Source: DTU078 sp033808535
GTDB lineage: Bacteria > Bacillota > Clostridia > Oscillospirales > CAG-272
Length of the DNA stretch: 12,965 nt
Assembly: GCA_033808535.1 (NCBI GenBank)
Contig: JAPXNL010000055.1
Location: 1-12,965 of the forward strand
Reading direction: 5' to 3'
Shown here: positions 1 to 7,130 of the stretch, in pieces
Layout of the letters: each line of letters opens with the position of its first letter
Numbering within the stretch: the stretch's first letter is position 1
Notes under the pieces: generated by a model
The model's input: only the letters and a program-made list of their open reading frames with translations
Databases searched by the model: none
Told to the model about the DNA's origin: nothing
Made by a program: the position numbers and the translations under genes

Positions 1-44
1 TTCGGATGAAACGATTATTGTCATGTTTACAGCTGCGGTTTATA

Positions 45-1934
45 TTACAACTCACAGGGCTCTGCAGTATTTTCCGCCGCGACAAGGCGCGCGACAGCGC
101 TCGTAAGCCCCAACACCAGCCAGAACATGGCGTATATGCGGTAGTTGTACCAGACGTAATCGGTCATGCCCTGCGCTAAAAACGCGATTATGGCGCACAG
201 GCCGGCGGCGGCGAGCAGATACTGGGAGCGGTCTGTCACAGTGTCTCTTGTGCGGCATGAGAGCACGGAGCGGGTGAAGCTGACCATTGCCAGGAGAAAC
301 GCCACCAGCCCGAAAATGCCCAGCTCGATTACAAGCTGCAGGTAAAGGTTGTGGCTGTGGGGGGCGGCCTCGATACCGCCGAGCGAATATTGCGGATATA
401 CAGCGGCGAACACGCCCATCCCCGAGCCGAGCCCCGAGAACAGCACGTCGCGCGCCATATCAAGCGAACCCATCCAGATGTGCACGCGATAGGCGGTGGA
501 GGTGTCGGCAAGATTGCCGATGCTGGTGAACCGCGTGACAACAGTGGAGGGCAGCACCAGCGGGAGAAACGGCACCGCAAGCAGCCCGAAGCTGAGCACC
601 ATGACCGTCCTGCGGCTGTATATCAAAAAGAATACCAGCAGCGCGAGCATCAGCCCCAGCCACGCGCCGCGCGACCAGGTGTATATAAGGCATAATGCCG
701 AGGTGCCGGTCGCAATCAGCGCCGCGAGCCGCGCGGCAGGCCTGCGTGCAGAAAGCAGCGTGGAAAGCGCAAACGGGAAGGTTAAAATCAGGTATTCGGC
801 AAGGACGTTGGGGTTTGCGAAGGTCGATACAACCCGGCCTTCGATATCTTCAAACATCTCTGCGTCTATCCATGTCAGGGACAGCTGCCCGAAGAAGTTT
901 TCGTATACCCCTATTGCTGCTACCGCGAAAGCCGAGAGCATCAATGCGAAAATGCAGCGCGACGACCATTCGGGCGTGCGTATCAGGTTGACAACCAGAA
1001 AATAACCGGCGATAAAGCATACATAGAGGAGCCCCGGTTTCAGGCTCAGCGCGCGGTTAATCGAAAACACGCCGCCGCAGAGGGTGAACAGCATGAAAAT
1101 CAGCACGGTGACATCGAGCAGCTCGAACCGCAGCACGCGCTTGCCGCGGATGAATTTGAGAAAATAGCATACTGCGGTGACGACAGTCAGCCCTGCAATA
1201 ATCATTGTGGGCAGGAAAGGCAGTGCGGCGATCAGCGCAAGCACGCCGATTTCGGGCATTGAGAGCAGCATATACGCGGCGATCAGCGCGAATGTGCCGG
1301 CAAGCATATAAAGCGGCGAGATGAAATAAGTGGACAGCCCGATTAATATGCCGGCGACAAACGCTACTGTGTTTTTACCCACCGCCGGAGCGTCGTCGCA
1401 TATGACCTCGCGCCTGAATCCGAGCATGGTTATAAAGATGAACGAACCGAGCCGGCTGACTGCAATTGCCTCGCCGAGCGGCTGCGTTGAAAACATCAGC
1501 GGTACGGACACGATAGCGCATGCAGTGCCGATGAAAAGGCTGAGAATGTCCGCGTCGGCGTTGCCAAGCGCAAACCGGGTTATAAGGTACATGATGGCGG
1601 TATACATGCCGGCGGAGAACAGCCCGATGCCGTACACCTGCACGGAGATATGCAGGCCCAGCCGTACAATTTTTCTGACGGCGCGCATGACAAGGCTGCG
1701 CTCGCACGCGCCGCCAATTGCGCGTTTAACCGGTATTGATATGCCGCGCACCAGTCCAAGCTTTTCGCATACCCATGAAAACAGGCTGAAAGCCGGAGCA
1801 TCGCCGTCGTAGCTTGTCAGAAATCCGCCGACGGCGCTGCGCGATGCAGCGTTATATACAGCTTTAGAAAACCTGTCCAGCGCGGTCAAAATCGCGCTGC
1901 CCGCCAGCGCTCCGCGCAATCCCTTCGATCGCAT
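45..1934 (-). CDS. O-antigen ligase / Wzy polymerase family membrane protein
   Basis: The 629-residue product is a polytopic membrane protein of the Wzy_C (O-antigen ligase/polymerase) superfamily, which joins or polymerises lipid-linked glycans on the outer face of the membrane. Seen in the sequence: about 105 residues of weakly hydrophobic N-terminal region, then roughly a dozen hydrophobic segments; an SRGAW motif at about residues 421-425 before a transmembrane helix, and a periplasm-type loop ending in PHSHNLYLQ near 525-533, both hallmarks of the family. The ATG (1932-1934) overlaps the murJ stop by one base (TGATG) and has GGGAG nine bases upstream, so translation is probably coupled to murJ. 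Being last in a rimM-trmD-murJ unit, it likely serves cell-surface polysaccharide assembly. The acceptor is not predictable; in a Gram-positive cell it cannot be LPS, so a teichuronic, capsular or wall glycan is more likely. The family is confident, the substrate unknown. Confidence 0.88.
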   Translation of the reverse strand: MRSKGLRGALAGSAILTALDRFSKAVYNAASRSAVGGFLTSYDGDAPAFSLFSWVCEKLGLVRGISIPVKRAIGGACERSLVMRAVRKIVRLGLHISVQVYGIGLFSAGMYTAIMYLITRFALGNADADILSLFIGTACAIVSVPLMFSTQPLGEAIAVSRLGSFIFITMLGFRREVICDDAPAVGKNTVAFVAGILIGLSTYFISPLYMLAGTFALIAAYMLLSMPEIGVLALIAALPFLPTMIIAGLTVVTAVCYFLKFIRGKRVLRFELLDVTVLIFMLFTLCGGVFSINRALSLKPGLLYVCFIAGYFLVVNLIRTPEWSSRCIFALMLSAFAVAAIGVYENFFGQLSLTWIDAEMFEDIEGRVVSTFANPNVLAEYLILTFPFALSTLLSARRPAARLAALIATGTSALCLIYTWSRGAWLGLMLALLVFFLIYSRRTVMVLSFGLLAVPFLPLVLPSTVVTRFTSIGNLADTSTAYRVHIWMGSLDMARDVLFSGLGSGMGVFAAVYPQYSLGGIEAAPHSHNLYLQLVIELGIFGLVAFLLAMVSFTRSVLSCRTRDTVTDRSQYLLAAAGLCAIIAFLAQGMTDYVWYNYRIYAMFWLVLGLTSAVARLVAAENTAEPCEL

Positions 1935-3553
1935 CAGTTATTGCTCCCGTTTATTCCGGCCGGACTGCCGCCTGTTTTGCGCGGAAGCCCGAAGCCGGTC
2001 AGCTTAAGCAGAATGAGATAAAGTATTCCCGCAGGCGCGAACACCGCCACGCAGACTGCGAGGTTTGCCAAATCCCCGCGCTCGTATGGCGAGCCGGGCA
2101 AAACGGCGTACACGACTGCCATGACGGCTGCCGCCGCCAAACTGCACAGAAGTGCTACGCCAAGTTTTGCGAAAAACCCGCGCCCGAAAAGTCCCGGTAT
2201 CCTTTTCGCCGCAAATACGGTCAGCACCGCCGCGGAGGCGTATTGACCCAGCGCGTTTGCCAGCGCCACCATGTTCAGTCCGAATCCGGGCAGCAAAGCC
2301 GCGAGAGTGCAGAGGACAATATTAGCCGCTATGCCGGCGATTGCCGCATACATCGACAAAGCCGGCTCCGACCGCGAGTAGAAAACGCGCGAGAGCAGCT
2401 CGTTTATCGCAAACGCGGGCACTGCGGCGAGCAGCATTCGCAGCGCGCCCGCGACAATTTCCGCGTCTGCCGGGCTGAACTCGCCCCTCACGAGCAGTAC
2501 CGCCACGCCCTCGCGCGAGAGGATAAGCGCTCCGAAGATGAACGGCAATGTCAGCGCCCACAGCGCGAGCAGACCGGATGAAACGGACGAGCGGAAACTC
2601 TCCGTGTCGCCCTCGCCGGAGCGTTTTGCAAGATTGGGGAAGATGTATTGGCACAGGCTGTATACCAGCGTGCCCGCTATTATGATGTAAATGGTCCAGG
2701 AATAGTCAAACGCCGATACGTCGCCGTCCCAGCCGGTAAACGTGGCGAAAAAGGCAGCCGTAAGACTTCCCGCGGGAAGCAGCCACGAGCCTGCCATGAT
2801 GGCCGGCAGCATTTTCAGCGCGCGCCGAAACGCTTTGTTGCCGAAATCGAGCATCGGGCGGTATTTTGCGCCCGACACGGCGAGCGGCATCGCCAAAGTG
2901 AGAAACTGGGCGCACCAGGCGACGAGATATGCGACTGTAAGCCCGTATATGCCGCGCTCGCCCAGCCGGTCATTTAAGAAAATAAAATATAATATTACGC
3001 AGAGATTTGATACCGAGCTTATCGCGGCAGGCAGCAGGAAACGCCCCTTTGACTGCATGACGCCGACGAGCGTGTACGCCGCGCCGATGAAAATAATCGA
3101 CGGGAAGCTGATCCGCAGCAGCGACGACGCCAGCTCCGCGGTCTCATGCGGCAGTCCGGGCGTGAAAAGTGCGATTATCTGCCGCGAAAATATCATTCCG
3201 AGCGCCGATAGCGCGCCGGTTAAAAGCAGGATAAAGTTTAAAAATATTCTCGCAAAGTCGCCGCGCTCGCGCTCTTGGCCGTCACCGAAAGAGTTATACA
3301 CCGGCACGAAGCAGCCGACAATCGCCGCCGAGAACAGGATGTCAAAAAAGCTGTTCGGAATGCGGTACGCGGCGATAAAAGCGTTTGCTTCGCCGGACGT
3401 GCCGTAGGCGTGTGCCATGAAAACGCCGCGCAGCATACCGAGCAGCTTTGCAAGCACTGTCGCGGCCATCATCGCGGAAACGGTCAGCGCGGTGCGCCGT
3501 CCGGCGGCATTGGATGGCTCTTTCAAAATAGCGCCGTCTTGTTTTTGTTTCAT
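1934..3553 (-). CDS. murJ: MurJ lipid II flippase (MviN family)
   Basis: This encodes a 539-residue MOP-superfamily flippase that moves lipid II across the cytoplasmic membrane for peptidoglycan synthesis. Length and hydrophobic pattern fit the family's 14 membrane helices. The N-terminal signature is clear at about residues 41-74: LRGVFMAHAYGTSGEANAF followed by IPNSFFDILF, including the basic residues that line the flippase cavity. A later SRVFYSRSEP segment matches the family's amphipathic middle region. The ATG at 3551-3553 overlaps the trmD stop by four bases (ATGA), and no good ribosome binding site is visible, which points to coupled translation. The downstream gene begins one base inside its stop codon. 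A general polysaccharide flippase (Wzx) is the alternative, but the N-terminal motif favours MurJ. Confidence 0.93.
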   Translation of the reverse strand: MKQKQDGAILKEPSNAAGRRTALTVSAMMAATVLAKLLGMLRGVFMAHAYGTSGEANAFIAAYRIPNSFFDILFSAAIVGCFVPVYNSFGDGQERERGDFARIFLNFILLLTGALSALGMIFSRQIIALFTPGLPHETAELASSLLRISFPSIIFIGAAYTLVGVMQSKGRFLLPAAISSVSNLCVILYFIFLNDRLGERGIYGLTVAYLVAWCAQFLTLAMPLAVSGAKYRPMLDFGNKAFRRALKMLPAIMAGSWLLPAGSLTAAFFATFTGWDGDVSAFDYSWTIYIIIAGTLVYSLCQYIFPNLAKRSGEGDTESFRSSVSSGLLALWALTLPFIFGALILSREGVAVLLVRGEFSPADAEIVAGALRMLLAAVPAFAINELLSRVFYSRSEPALSMYAAIAGIAANIVLCTLAALLPGFGLNMVALANALGQYASAAVLTVFAAKRIPGLFGRGFFAKLGVALLCSLAAAAVMAVVYAVLPGSPYERGDLANLAVCVAVFAPAGILYLILLKLTGFGLPRKTGGSPAGINGSNN

Positions 3554-4233
3554 AATATCAGATCAGGGCGTTTTTTTCGCGTCCGTTCGATCGCGCTGTT
3601 GCGGCGGAAACGCTCGATTGCCGCATGGTCGCCGCCCTGCAATACCTCGGGCACAGCCCTGCCCCGGAATACGGGCGGCCGCGTGTACTGCGCATACTCG
3701 AGAAGTCCTGCCGTGTGGCTTTCAAGCCGGTAACACTCGTCCGACGAAAGCACTCCGGGCACATTCCGCGCAACGGCGTCGACCAGAATGCATGCCGGCA
3801 GCTCGCCGCCGGTCACCACATAGTCGCCGATCGAGATTTCCTCGTCCACAAGCTCCTCGATAACGCGCTCGTCAACGCCCTCATAGTGGCCGCACAGGAT
3901 GATGAGCGCGTCGTATTTTGCAATCCGGGCGGCGGTTTTCTGATTCAGCAGCGCGCCCTGCGGCGACATATACACGGTGCGGACCGACGCCTCTTTCGGC
4001 AGCGACGCGGTTATAGCGTCGTGGCAGGCGGCGATCGGCGGGGCAGCCATCAGCATGCCCATCCCGCCGCCGTACGGCGTGTCGTCGACGCGGCGGTGCT
4101 TGTCCGTGCTATAGTCGCGGATATTGTGCGCCGTAACGCTTATCGCGCCCGACTTCTGCGCCCTCCCGATGATCGACACCGACAAAACGTATTCGACAAG
4201 CTCGGGGAAGAGCGTCATAATTTCAAAACGCAT
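3550..4233 (-). CDS. trmD: TrmD tRNA (guanine37-N1)-methyltransferase
   Basis: TrmD methylates N1 of G37 next to the anticodon, using S-adenosylmethionine, and prevents +1 frameshifting. The 227-residue product carries the SPOUT trefoil-knot motifs: YGGGMGMLM at about 54-62, LCGHYEGVDERV at about 113-124, and SIGDYVVTGGELPA at about 134-147, followed by GLLEYAQYTRPP and VPEVLQGGDHAAI near the C-terminus. The conserved Arg of DERV and Asp of GDYV expected for catalysis are present. The start is ambiguous: GTG (4234-4236) is directly followed by ATG (4231-4233). I chose the ATG because TrmD proteins normally begin MRF-like; it overlaps the rimM stop as TGATG, whereas the GTG would give a four-base overlap and one more residue. 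It sits between rimM and murJ, and the usual downstream rplS is absent. Confidence 0.97.
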   Translation of the reverse strand: MRFEIMTLFPELVEYVLSVSIIGRAQKSGAISVTAHNIRDYSTDKHRRVDDTPYGGGMGMLMAAPPIAACHDAITASLPKEASVRTVYMSPQGALLNQKTAARIAKYDALIILCGHYEGVDERVIEELVDEEISIGDYVVTGGELPACILVDAVARNVPGVLSSDECYRLESHTAGLLEYAQYTRPPVFRGRAVPEVLQGGDHAAIERFRRNSAIERTRKKRPDLIL

Positions 4234-4742
4234 CACGGGTCGAGCAGCCCCTCTATAGGCTTTATATATATGCCGGTTGGGGGGTCGACGCGCTTGACAA
4301 ACTCCGAAACCACGGGGACAAGCGCCATGCCCCGGCCGGTGTCGATTTCATAAAGCTGCGACGCCGCGCTCTGCTGCACATCGACAAGCGTGCCCAGCCG
4401 CTCACCGGTGTCGACGTCGAAAACGTCCAGCCCGATAAGGTCGGATATGAAGTGCGCGCCCTCCTCAAGCGGGAGGTCGTCGCGGTCGGCGTAAACGATT
4501 GTATTTTTCAGCTTCGCCGCTTCCTCGAGCGTGTCGATGCCCTCCAGCTTGGCGAGCACGAACCGCCCCTTCATCACGGAGGCAGAGGTTACGGCGCGCG
4601 GGAAAAACCCGTCTCCTCGCTTGAAATACAGCGTGTCGAGCCCGGCGAGCACCTCTGGCGAATCGCACCAGTGCTCCAGCTTCACGCGCCCTCCCACACC
4701 GTGGGTATTGATTATTTTTCCTGCCTGCAGATACTTTTCCAT
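4233..4742 (-). CDS. rimM: RimM ribosome maturation factor
   Basis: RimM binds ribosomal protein uS19 and helps mature the 30S head. The 169-residue product has the typical N-terminal RimM beta-barrel (about residues 4-85, with YLQAGKIINTHGVGGRVK) and a C-terminal PRC barrel (about 92-167, FISDLIGLDVFD onward, ending in the family's IKPIEGLLDP type tail). It is the first gene of the minus-strand unit, ahead of trmD, which is the normal order, but the usual upstream rpsP and KH-domain gene are missing; the divergent neighbour is moxR. The ATG at 4742 is the only sensible start because an in-frame TAG lies a few codons upstream and the protein begins right at the conserved motif. No Shine-Dalgarno sequence precedes it; a promoter -10 lies seven bases upstream (see separate entry). 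Confidence 0.96.
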   Translation of the reverse strand: MEKYLQAGKIINTHGVGGRVKLEHWCDSPEVLAGLDTLYFKRGDGFFPRAVTSASVMKGRFVLAKLEGIDTLEEAAKLKNTIVYADRDDLPLEEGAHFISDLIGLDVFDVDTGERLGTLVDVQQSAASQLYEIDTGRGMALVPVVSEFVKRVDPPTGIYIKPIEGLLDP

Positions 4743-4749
4743 AAGCTAT

Positions 4750-4758
4750 ATTTTATCA
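4750..4758 (-). promoter_or_regulatory. Extended -10 promoter of rimM, probably leaderless
   Basis: Read on the minus strand the bases are TGATAAAAT: an extended -10 (TGn plus TAAAAT). It ends seven bases before the rimM ATG, so +1 would fall on or beside the A of the start codon. No good -35 is visible (TTGTCG is only 13 bases upstream of the hexamer), as is common with extended -10 promoters. This fits the lack of a Shine-Dalgarno site. The motif is seen; the leaderless transcript is inferred. Confidence 0.5.
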
Positions 4759-4772
4759 CCATACACTCCGAC

Positions 4773-4796
4773 AATTATTAATTGCTTGTAAATATT
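4773..4796 (+). repeat. Direct repeat copy 1, possible operator
   Basis: The 24-base unit has the form AATTATTAAT, five variable bases, GTAAATATT. The second copy lies exactly 70 bases away at 4843-4866. All 19 bases outside the variable centre are identical. This copy covers the region where the rimM -35 would lie, so a bound protein could affect rimM. The repeat is seen; an operator role is inferred. Confidence 0.55.
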
Positions 4797-4812
4797 TCAC
4801 GCCGTCCACACT

Positions 4813-4822
4813 GCCCCGGGGC
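4813..4822. repeat. GC palindrome GCCCCGGGGC
   Basis: A perfect ten-base palindrome stands between the two AT-rich direct repeats of the rimM/moxR divergent region. It is the only GC-rich block in this otherwise AT-rich gap. It may be a protein site or chance; with no loop it is not a terminator. Confidence 0.3.
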
Positions 4823-4842
4823 GCGTCTTAGCCGGTAAATCG

Positions 4843-4866
4843 AATTATTAATCAGATGTAAATATT
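4843..4866 (+). repeat. Direct repeat copy 2, possible operator
   Basis: This is the second copy of AATTATTAAT, five variable bases, GTAAATATT. It lies 22 bases upstream of the moxR -35 hexamer. It contains TGTAAATA (4857-4864); the same octamer occurs in copy 1 (4787-4794) and, on the opposite strand, at 4887-4894 over the moxR -35. Confidence 0.55.
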
Positions 4867-4888
4867 ATTGGCTGGTTTTTTAAGTCTA

Positions 4889-4917
4889 TTTACAAATATC
4901 ACTATTCCATGTATAAT
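4889..4917 (+). promoter_or_regulatory. Sigma-A type promoter of moxR operon
   Basis: TTTACA (4889-4894) and a perfect TATAAT (4912-4917) are separated by 17 bases. The start of transcription would be near 4924, giving an untranslated leader of about 97 bases before moxR. A small inverted repeat, TATGT-ACA-ACATA (4919-4931), sits at the expected +1, and the leader could form a weak hairpin around AAACA/TGTTT (4959-4973). The -35 overlaps an opposite-strand TGTAAATA motif. Confidence 0.7.
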
Positions 4918-5020
4918 GTATGTACAACATATAAGATATTTTGACTAAAACTGCGGTAAAACACTAAATGTTTCGAGCGCCGCTGTGACAATATTAACGC
5001 CTGAAAGGATAAAGCAGTAA

Positions 5021-5989
5021 ATGGCCAACCCCGTCTATCCCGTGTATACACGGATTAAAGAGAATATCAGCCAGGTTATCGTCGGCAAAAGCGAGGTCAT
5101 CGACCTGATGCTTATAGCGCTGTTCTGCCGCGGTCACATGCTGATTGAGGACGTTCCCGGCACGGGTAAAACAATGCTTGTCAAATCCCTTGCCGCATCT
5201 GTGGACTGCGAGGCAAAGCGCATACAGTTCACTCCCGACCTGCTTCCCTCGGACATTACCGGCATCAACTACTTCAACATGAAGAAGTCCGAGTTCGAGT
5301 TCGTGCCCGGGCCGGTATTTGCCAACATAGTGCTTGCCGACGAGATTAATCGTGCGACGCCGAAAACACAGTCGGGTCTGCTCGAGTGCATGGAGGAAAA
5401 CCAGGCGACTATCGACGGCGTAACATACAACCTCGCGCGCCCGTTCATGGTAGTCGCGACCCAGAACCCGATCGAGAACATGGGAGTGTTCCCGCTGCCG
5501 GAGGCGCAGCTCGACCGCTTCCTTATCAAGACCTCAATGGAATATCCGCTGCACGAAGAGGGCATCGACATACTTGCCCGGTTCAACAACGCCAACCCGC
5601 TCTTCGAGCTTGAACCGGTGGCGACAAAGGAAGACATAATAATGTGTCAGGACGAGGTTGTCAAAGTATATGTGCACCGCGACCTGATGGATTATATCGT
5701 GCGCATATGCGAGGCGACGCGCACGTACGATAATGTGGCGCTGGGCGTCAGCCCGCGCGGAGCGCTGTCGCTTTTGCGCGTGGCAAAAGGGTTTGCCGCC
5801 ATTTCCAACCGCGATTTTGTGATACCAGACGACATAAAGCGTGCGGCTATGCCGGTGCTGCCGCACAGGCTTGTCATGACAAGCTCATCCCGCATTAAAA
5901 AGAACGCGAGCTTTGAAGTTATTGAAGATGTGCTGAACCGTATAGCCGTTCCGACAGAGGCAGCTCTCGGCTGGTCGTCCGGAAAATAA
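5021..5989 (+). CDS. MoxR family AAA+ ATPase
   Basis: The 322-residue product is a MoxR-type (AAA_3) ATPase, a chaperone-like family that remodels or activates partner proteins, usually with DUF58 and VWA-domain proteins encoded alongside. Seen: Walker A DVPGTGKT at 44-51, Walker B VLADEINRA at about 104-112, sensor-1 Asn in VATQNPIEN (N149), the arginine-containing LDRFLIKT segment, and the AAA lid with GVSPRGALSLL, which is typical of MoxR. There is no signal peptide or membrane segment, so it is cytoplasmic. The ATG has AAAGGA about 11 bases upstream and a strong promoter at 4889-4917. It starts a three-gene unit with a DUF58 protein and a DUF4129-like membrane protein. The client process is unknown; envelope or stress functions are common for this family. 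Assignment to the family is very secure. Confidence 0.96.
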   Translation: MANPVYPVYTRIKENISQVIVGKSEVIDLMLIALFCRGHMLIEDVPGTGKTMLVKSLAASVDCEAKRIQFTPDLLPSDITGINYFNMKKSEFEFVPGPVFANIVLADEINRATPKTQSGLLECMEENQATIDGVTYNLARPFMVVATQNPIENMGVFPLPEAQLDRFLIKTSMEYPLHEEGIDILARFNNANPLFELEPVATKEDIIMCQDEVVKVYVHRDLMDYIVRICEATRTYDNVALGVSPRGALSLLRVAKGFAAISNRDFVIPDDIKRAAMPVLPHRLVMTSSSRIKKNASFEVIEDVLNRIAVPTEAALGWSSGK

Positions 5990-6008
5990 CACGGGACGGC
6001 AAAACATA

Positions 6009-7127
6009 ATGAATGACTATATCTTCCTGATCGACGCTGAATGGTTCCGGTGGGTGGTGGCAGGGTTTTTTACCGCCGTATTCCTCCTGCTGGTGTTCTT
6101 TACTTCGATGGCGCTGCGAGGCAGAACGATACAAAGGCTGCAGTATTCGCGCGAGTTTTCGGAAAAGGGCGTTTACGAATCAGAGTATGTATATCTGATC
6201 GAGACGATATACAACCGCAGTTTCCTGCCGGTGTTTTTCGTCAACGTCGAGGCGTACTTATACAACAGCCTGGAGCTTGAAGGATACAAAAAAGATCCGA
6301 AAAAGCCGATGCAGTATTTCACAAGCCGGTTCCACCTGCTGCCGTTTATGAAGATACGCCGGCGCCACCTGATAAAATGCGCAAGGCGCGGCTATTATGC
6401 GCTGGAAACCGCCGACATATATTATAACAGAAAGGTTCGTTACTTAAGCGCACCGGCGGAGATCTATGTATATCCGCGCGTGCTGCCGATTGACAGGATA
6501 ATCAAGCCGACCAGCAACCTGCAGGGCGACAGTATAACCGCGCGCCGCATGATATACGACCCGTTTTCGCTCAACGGAATACGGGACTATATGTTCGGCG
6601 ACCCGTTCAACAGCATAAACTTCAAGGCGACAGCCCGCTCGGGTGCGATCGGAACCGCCGGCATAAAGGTAAACCAGCGCGATTTCTGCTGCAGCCGCAA
6701 TCTGCTTGTCTTCCTGAACTTCCAGCTTGATGTCAAATTTCCCGTCCCGACCGCCGAGTATGAGCGCATGATGGAGCTTGGCCTGTCATATGCGTCGGCG
6801 CTGATACGCGAGGCGTCGTATAACGGTTATCGCGCGGGATTTGCCGCAAACTGCGTGCTGGTTAGCGGCGAGACCTCGATACGCTATCCGATAGAGAGCG
6901 GCGACTTGCATCTGGAAGGGATACTTCGCGAGATGGCGAAAGTGCGCGCCAGTGTGGGCGTGTCGTTTCTGTCATTGCTCGAGGAAGACGTGAAAAGCTG
7001 CCTGCACGATACCGAGATATATATACTTACACCGTATGAAACCAATATGATCGATACCTATATACGCAACTTCCAGCTGCTTGGCAATTCGGTCACGCTG
7101 ATAAAACTGTCCGAGGAGGAATATTAG
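6009..7127 (+). CDS. DUF58 domain membrane-anchored protein
   Basis: The 372-residue product has a hydrophobic N-terminal membrane anchor (about residues 14-35) and a soluble cytoplasmic part. The DUF58 signature is present at about 191-210 as IRDYMFGDPFNSINFKATAR, corresponding to the family's R-x-Y-x-x-G-D ... R-x-I-x-W-K-x-x-A-R pattern, with Phe in place of the usual Trp. DUF58 proteins have a von Willebrand A-like fold and are the standard partner of MoxR ATPases. It starts 19 bases after the moxR stop with only a weak ribosome site (GGGACGG), so it is surely in the same operon. The residues MNDYIF at the start precede the anchor, which supports this ATG. The biochemical role is unknown for the family. 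Confidence 0.9.
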   Translation: MNDYIFLIDAEWFRWVVAGFFTAVFLLLVFFTSMALRGRTIQRLQYSREFSEKGVYESEYVYLIETIYNRSFLPVFFVNVEAYLYNSLELEGYKKDPKKPMQYFTSRFHLLPFMKIRRRHLIKCARRGYYALETADIYYNRKVRYLSAPAEIYVYPRVLPIDRIIKPTSNLQGDSITARRMIYDPFSLNGIRDYMFGDPFNSINFKATARSGAIGTAGIKVNQRDFCCSRNLLVFLNFQLDVKFPVPTAEYERMMELGLSYASALIREASYNGYRAGFAANCVLVSGETSIRYPIESGDLHLEGILREMAKVRASVGVSFLSLLEEDVKSCLHDTEIYILTPYETNMIDTYIRNFQLLGNSVTLIKLSEEEY

Positions 7128-7130
7128 CCA

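Noticed and set aside
1..24. Possible start of another minus-strand gene (ATG at 22-24, reading MTIIVSSE to the edge)
   Set aside because: Only eight codons are visible and there is no clear ribosome site, so it cannot be supported.
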